From NCBI GenBank assembly GCA_964587655.1, contig CAZPMT010000051.1, positions 1 through 34,553 of the forward strand: a stretch of 34,553 nucleotides of DNA, read 5' to 3'. This document shows positions 30,854 through 34,553 of this stretch, piece by piece; within the stretch, counting starts at the first letter, position 1, and every line of letters starts with the position of its first letter. A program made the translations under genes and the position numbers. The notes beneath the pieces are model-generated. The model did not search any database. It was not told where the DNA came from and saw only the letters and a program-made list of their open reading frames with translations. This DNA is from CAZPMT01 sp964587655 (GTDB lineage: Bacteria; Hydrogenedentota; Hydrogenedentia; Hydrogenedentales; SLHB01).

Positions 30854-32062
30854 CTATTCATAGCGCAATGCGTCGATCGGGTTTAACTTCGCCGCGCGCC
30901 ACGCGGGATAGTAACCAAAGAACACGCCCACGGACGCGGCGAACACCATCGCCATCGTAATGCTCTGAATTTGCAATACGGTGGTGAAGGTCGTCATCTT
31001 GGCGATGATCTGCGCGGCGCCGATGCCGGCAGCCACGCCAATGATCCCTCCAAGCCCGCTCATCAGGATCGCCTCGAACAGAAACTGGCGCAGGATGTCG
31101 CGGTCTTTCGCGCCGATGGCTTTCCGAATGCCAATCTCGCGGGTCCGTTCAGTGACCGTCACGAGCATGATGTTCATGATGCCGATGCCCCCGACAAACA
31201 GGGAAATGCCTGCAATGGCCCCGAGGAGAACCGTAAAGGTCCGCGTAACGGTCGAGGCGGTATTCAGAATGTCCGCCTGATTGCGGATCTCGAAATCGTT
31301 GGATGCATCGGGTTGCGTTCGATGGCGGCGGCGCAGCAACTCGGTCACGCCGTCCTGGACCGCGTTCAGGTCGTCCTGGGACGTGCACTGGATGTCGATC
31401 TCGCGCAGGTACTCCAAACCGTATAGCTGTTTCATCGCGGTCGTGTAAGGCACAATTGCGGCGTCATCCGGATTAAACCATCCCTGATCGCCTTTTGCCT
31501 TCGTGACGCCGATAACCTGGAAGCTGATGCCGTTGACTTTGACCGTCGTGCCGATGGGATCGTCGTTGCCCATTAGATTCGAGACGGCCACCGGCCCCAA
31601 GATGATTACGTGGGCCATCCGGTCTTCATCGTCATCGGTGAAGGGACGTCCTTTTTCCACCTCGAAGTTGCGTATCGGAAGATAGGTAACGGAGGCGCCG
31701 ATCACCGCCATCCCCGAGTTGTTCTCGAAGTACTTCACTTGTCCCTTGCCATGCACAACCGGTGCGACACGCTGCACCCCGGGCACTTCCGCAAGAATGG
31801 CTTGCGCGTCCTCGACCGTCAGGTTCTGCTGGGTGCCCGTCATCACGCCGCCCGGACCGTGCTGCCCCGGCCGCACTACAAGGAGGTTCGTGCCCATGGC
31901 GGAAATGCTGCTCAGCACCTGGGCCTTCGCGCCCGCGCCGATGGCGAGCATGGCGATTACGGCGCCGACACCAATGATGATTCCCAGCACGGCAAGAAAC
32001 GACCGCAGCTTGTTCGCGACAAGGCTGTATATAGCCACTTTTAACAGAACCACGAAATACAC
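30854..32062 (-). CDS. MacB-type ABC transporter permease
   Basis: The 402-residue inner-membrane protein has the MacB/FtsX arrangement: one N-terminal transmembrane helix (NKLRSFLAVLGIIIGVGAVI), a large periplasmic domain of about 200 residues, then three helices near the C-terminus (TVLLGAIAGISLFVGGIGIMNIM, LMSGLGGIIGVAAGIGA, ITMAMVFAASVGVFFGYYPA). VTERTREIGIRKAIGAKDRDIL is the family coupling loop, and the end AAKLNPIDALRYE is canonical. The ATPase is a separate upstream gene, unlike E. coli MacB. The start is GTG 32062, 12 bp after the ATPase stop, with AAGGGG ahead. It should work with the adaptor and TolC-like protein to expel a periplasmic substrate (peptide, macrolide-like compound or lipid); the substrate is unknown. 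Confidence 0.92.
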   Translation of the reverse strand: MYFVVLLKVAIYSLVANKLRSFLAVLGIIIGVGAVIAMLAIGAGAKAQVLSSISAMGTNLLVVRPGQHGPGGVMTGTQQNLTVEDAQAILAEVPGVQRVAPVVHGKGQVKYFENNSGMAVIGASVTYLPIRNFEVEKGRPFTDDDEDRMAHVIILGPVAVSNLMGNDDPIGTTVKVNGISFQVIGVTKAKGDQGWFNPDDAAIVPYTTAMKQLYGLEYLREIDIQCTSQDDLNAVQDGVTELLRRRHRTQPDASNDFEIRNQADILNTASTVTRTFTVLLGAIAGISLFVGGIGIMNIMLVTVTERTREIGIRKAIGAKDRDILRQFLFEAILMSGLGGIIGVAAGIGAAQIIAKMTTFTTVLQIQSITMAMVFAASVGVFFGYYPAWRAAKLNPIDALRYE

Positions 32063-32074
32063 GTCAAAGCCCCT

Positions 32075-32734
32075 TCAATCCTCGGCAATGCGGCCGTCGA
32101 AAATCCGAACGGTTCGCCGGCACTGCTGCGCAATATCCGCTTCGTGGGTCACGATGATAATCGTGCGGCCCTGTTCGTGGAGCGCCACAAACAGGCTCAT
32201 GATCTCATGACCGGTCCTTGAATCCAAGTTTCCGGTCGGCTCATCCGCCAGGATCATGGACGGGTTCGTCACAATGGCGCGCGCGATCGCTACGCGCTGC
32301 CGCTGGCCTCCGGAGAGCTGGTTGGGTTCGTGGCTCATGCGATCCGTCAATCCGACGGTTTTCAAAGCCTCTTCAGCCATTTCCCGGGCGTCGTGCCGCC
32401 TCGCGTAGAGCAACGGCAACTCGACGTTTTCGAGCGCGGTCAGACGCGGGAGGAGGTTGAAGGTTTGAAACACGAAACCGATGTGCATGTTGCGGATCTC
32501 GGCCAGGCGATCTCTCGAAAGGCCCGCCACATTCTCTCCCGCAAGGCGGTATACGCCCGAATCGGGCGTATCAAGACAGCCCACGATGTGCATCAGGGTG
32601 GACTTGCCGCTGCCCGACGGCCCCATAATGGCTGCCATTTCGCCTTGCCCGATCGTCATGCTCACGTTATCAAGCGCCGTGACGGTAACCCCGCCCAGAA
32701 GGTAGGTCTTGCATACGGATTCCAGATCGATCAA
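32075..32734 (-). CDS. MacB/LolD-type ABC transporter ATP-binding protein
   Basis: The 219-residue nucleotide-binding subunit has Walker A GPSGSGKST (38-46), Q-loop Gln90 (GFVFQTFNLLP), signature LSGGQ (140-144), Walker B ILADEPTG (161-168) and H-loop His197 (VTHE). NLLPRLTALENVELPLLYA is typical of the MacB/LolD subgroup. The start is TTG 32734, overlapping the TGA of the adaptor gene by four bases (TTGA), so translation is likely coupled. It energises the permease encoded next. Confidence 0.93.
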   Translation of the reverse strand: MIDLESVCKTYLLGGVTVTALDNVSMTIGQGEMAAIMGPSGSGKSTLMHIVGCLDTPDSGVYRLAGENVAGLSRDRLAEIRNMHIGFVFQTFNLLPRLTALENVELPLLYARRHDAREMAEEALKTVGLTDRMSHEPNQLSGGQRQRVAIARAIVTNPSMILADEPTGNLDSRTGHEIMSLFVALHEQGRTIIIVTHEADIAQQCRRTVRIFDGRIAED

Positions 32735-34110
32735 CGGATGCGGCCTCCTCCGCCGGCGCCACCCATCGTGCGCATCATCATCATTCGCTGGCGCGCGGCC
32801 TGGCGAGGATCGCCGGTGGCCCAGCGGCTCTCGTCCTCCGGCCTCCGCACGACGACCATGTCACCCTCATTGAGGCCCCCGGTGACTTCCGTGTTCACTC
32901 CATCCGTAATTCCGGTCTCGACGCCGTGGTCTTCCTCGACCGTCCCATCCGCATTCTTGAGAGTGACGACCGTATCTCCCTTGTTCCGCGATATCGCGGT
33001 GACCGGGACCAACAGCACGTCCGATTTGTCCGCGATCACGATCGTGATATTGCCCGTCATCTCCGGCTTGAGAAGTGTCTTGTTCTCATCGAGGACCTCG
33101 ATCCGGACTTCGAACGTTACAACGCCCTGAAGGTTGAGTCCCTTCGTGGCAATCCGGTTTACCGTGCCCGTAAAACGCTTCCGGGGAAACGCGTCCGCCG
33201 TGATTTCCGCCGGCTGGCCCAGCTCGACGGAACCAATGTTGCTCTCGTCCACGGATCCCAGAATGAAGATGTGGGACAAGTCCGAGATCGTCAAGACCGT
33301 CGTGCCGCCGCCAACGTTGCTGATTCCCGATGAGATGATCTGGCCGATCTGGACGGTACGCATCGCGACAAACCCCGTAATGGGGGAGTAAACGCTCGTG
33401 TAGCCAAGCTGACGTTGCGCAAGGCCCAACGCGATCGTATCCGAATCGACCTCGGCCTTGCACAGATTGATGGCCTGCCGTTTGGTCTCAAGGTCCAATT
33501 CCTGCGCTTTGAGCGACGAGACTTCCGACTGTGCCGTCTTCAGATTCTGCTCGGCTTGTACGGCGGTTGTTTGCGCCGTTTCCACCAGCTCGGTGCTGGA
33601 ATACTTCTTTTCGAGCAACTGTTTTTCACGTTTGGCTTTCGAGTCGGCATCGATGGCGCGGGCCTCGGCCCCCTGGACCGTCGCCGCTGTCCTCTGTTTC
33701 GCGGCCTCGAGGTCTGCCTGCGCCACGGCCAGCGTCGCCACGGCCTGCGCGAGCCGCGCTTTCGACGCAGAAAGGGCCGCCTCGGACTGTTGAACCATCC
33801 GTTGCTGGTCCACCGGATCCAGTTCAAGGACTAAGTCGCCTTCCTTTACTGCGTCGCTGATGTCAAAGGGCAGCTTGGTGACCTGGCCGCTCGCCCGGCA
33901 CTTGATCTCCACGTCCAGATTCGACACCACCCGCCCGGGGCACCCAACCGTTTCCCGTAACGGGCCGCGCGTCACGGAGGCCGTGGACTCCGGCGCCGCG
34001 GCCTCATCGGAAGCGGTCGCGCTATTCATCCACCAGCGCACGCCCGCCGCAACGGCCGCGATGACCACCGCCGCTATAACCAGTGTCTTGATCGCTTTTC
34101 GTGACTTCAT
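32731..34110 (-). CDS. MacA-like periplasmic adaptor (HlyD family)
   Basis: ATG 34108-34110, behind AGGGGATGGA, gives 459 residues. The frame could extend upstream but without a better site. A membrane anchor at 8-27 (KTLVIAAVVIAAVAAGVRWW) precedes a lipoyl-like half (GPLRETVGCPGRVVSNLDVE), then a long coiled-coil hairpin (about 90-215, many Ala/Gln/Glu/Lys heptads). The second lipoyl half is LGYTSVYSPITGFVAMRTVQIGQ, followed by beta-barrel and membrane-proximal domains to about residue 430. The tail RQRMMMMRTMGGAGGGGRIR is Met/Gly-rich and poorly structured. It is predicted to bridge the MacB-type permease and the TolC-like duct, and is first gene of the operon. Confidence 0.92.
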   Translation of the reverse strand: MKSRKAIKTLVIAAVVIAAVAAGVRWWMNSATASDEAAAPESTASVTRGPLRETVGCPGRVVSNLDVEIKCRASGQVTKLPFDISDAVKEGDLVLELDPVDQQRMVQQSEAALSASKARLAQAVATLAVAQADLEAAKQRTAATVQGAEARAIDADSKAKREKQLLEKKYSSTELVETAQTTAVQAEQNLKTAQSEVSSLKAQELDLETKRQAINLCKAEVDSDTIALGLAQRQLGYTSVYSPITGFVAMRTVQIGQIISSGISNVGGGTTVLTISDLSHIFILGSVDESNIGSVELGQPAEITADAFPRKRFTGTVNRIATKGLNLQGVVTFEVRIEVLDENKTLLKPEMTGNITIVIADKSDVLLVPVTAISRNKGDTVVTLKNADGTVEEDHGVETGITDGVNTEVTGGLNEGDMVVVRRPEDESRWATGDPRQAARQRMMMMRTMGGAGGGGRIR

Positions 34111-34553
34111 TCCATCCCCTTTTGTCAGGCATCCTCTTCCTAGAACATTGACCAACCTTTGCGGGTGGCGGTTTCATCGTAGTTTGTCTCGCCTGGAGAG
34201 TCACCCAACTCTTCCATACATTAGTTATCTTTGTACGCCTTCGGCGAAATGGTTACACCCTGGGATTTTGTATCTCAGCGGGGTATGAGGAGGACAAGAG
34301 CACAATCCAACGCCGAGCACGTCGAATCCCCTCGTCCGCATGCGTCATAATAGCGGCGGAAAAAGTGCTCCGCGGACAGATCCTGGAAATACGCATCCCT
34401 ATGTCGTCTACGGAGATAGACATGGGGCTCATCGGATACTCAAGCAGAGCGCAAAGAAGATGCAATGGCTTCTCTGCCGCTTCCACGTGGACGCGACGTC
34501 CTCGTCGCGTTTTCACAACCGAAACAAAGCGGCAAGGATGCCGCTTCCACATT
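34111..34553. other. Region upstream of the exporter operon, up to the window end
   Basis: It should contain the promoter of the exporter operon, but I see no convincing -35/-10 pair. Short frames on both strands (for example minus 34253-34552) have unlikely composition and run through the palindromic repeats at 34475-34550, so I call no gene. Confidence 0.4.
34475..34550. repeat. Cluster of small palindromes between two 12-bp direct repeats
   Basis: TGCCGCTTCCAC occurs at 34475-34486 and 34539-34550. Between and overlapping them are ACGCGACG-TCCT-CGTCGCGT (34491-34510) and AAGCGGCA-AGGA-TGCCGCTT (34527-34546), each with perfect 8-bp arms. This resembles the composite REP elements of GC-rich genomes and may continue past the window edge. 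Confidence 0.65.

Noticed and set aside
34253..34552. Minus-strand open frame at the window end
   Set aside because: It reads through palindromic repeats, has no domain and no ribosome-binding site.

Overview
The window looks like a chromosomal segment from an uncultured, GC-rich Gram-negative bacterium. Lipoproteins with long (Gly-Glu)n linkers, pseudopilins starting GFTLIELLVVIAIIGILAA, and a secreted glycoside hydrolase in a carbohydrate-oriented neighbourhood suggest Candidatus Hydrogenedentota or a relative in the Planctomycetota/Lentisphaerota/Sumerlaeota range. This is inferred from gene style only; there is no rRNA gene or other taxonomic marker, and I saw no tRNA gene or CRISPR array.

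Layout. (1) 1-5190 is an accessory, surface-polysaccharide-like area. It holds the end of a jelly-roll protein cut by the window edge, a lipoprotein with two related domains (670-1845, -), two short apparent glycosyltransferase remnants, and a minus-strand run of a small exported protein, an FkbM-type methyltransferase and a family-4 glycosyltransferase (4900 to 2353). (2) 5191-7454 (+) carries a CDP-paratose-2-epimerase-like sugar-nucleotide enzyme, then a pseudopilin with a canonical EF-hand loop and its own good promoter. (3) 7455-12274 carries a 1310-residue lipoprotein (Fn3, Gly-Glu linker, kelch propeller, PKD, HEXXH peptidase, beta-helix) on the minus strand, flanked by 82-bp direct repeats and palindromic repeats. 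(4) 12275-18937 (+) is a metabolic run: an acetolactate-synthase-like ThDP enzyme, an aldehyde dehydrogenase, an aldo/keto reductase and a secreted GH95-type hydrolase. (5) 19131-25382 (+) encodes a 2083-residue teneurin-like YD/RHS lipoprotein. It has the same promoter, signal peptide, Fn3 domain and Gly-Glu linker as the protein of region 3 but a different body. (6) 25383-26643 is a regulatory region with a duplicated LacI-type operator arrangement, then a second pseudopilin. (7) 34110 to 26959 (-) is an export operon: MacA-like adaptor, MacB-type ATPase, MacB-type permease, TolC-like outer-membrane lipoprotein, then a polytopic membrane protein fused to an endonuclease/exonuclease/phosphatase domain.

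Working together: the MacA/ATPase/MacB/TolC set should form one tripartite pump or exporter. The ThDP enzyme, aldehyde dehydrogenase, aldo/keto reductase and hydrolase look like a sugar or carbonyl catabolic block. The two giant lipoproteins look like alternative effector bodies on one export-and-linker module.

Most interesting points: the module swap between the two giant lipoproteins; the teneurin-like domain order and unrecognised C-terminal tip; a palindromic repeat carried in-frame twice, in two reading frames, within one membrane-protein gene; the duplicated LacI-type operators; and the EF-hand pseudopilin.
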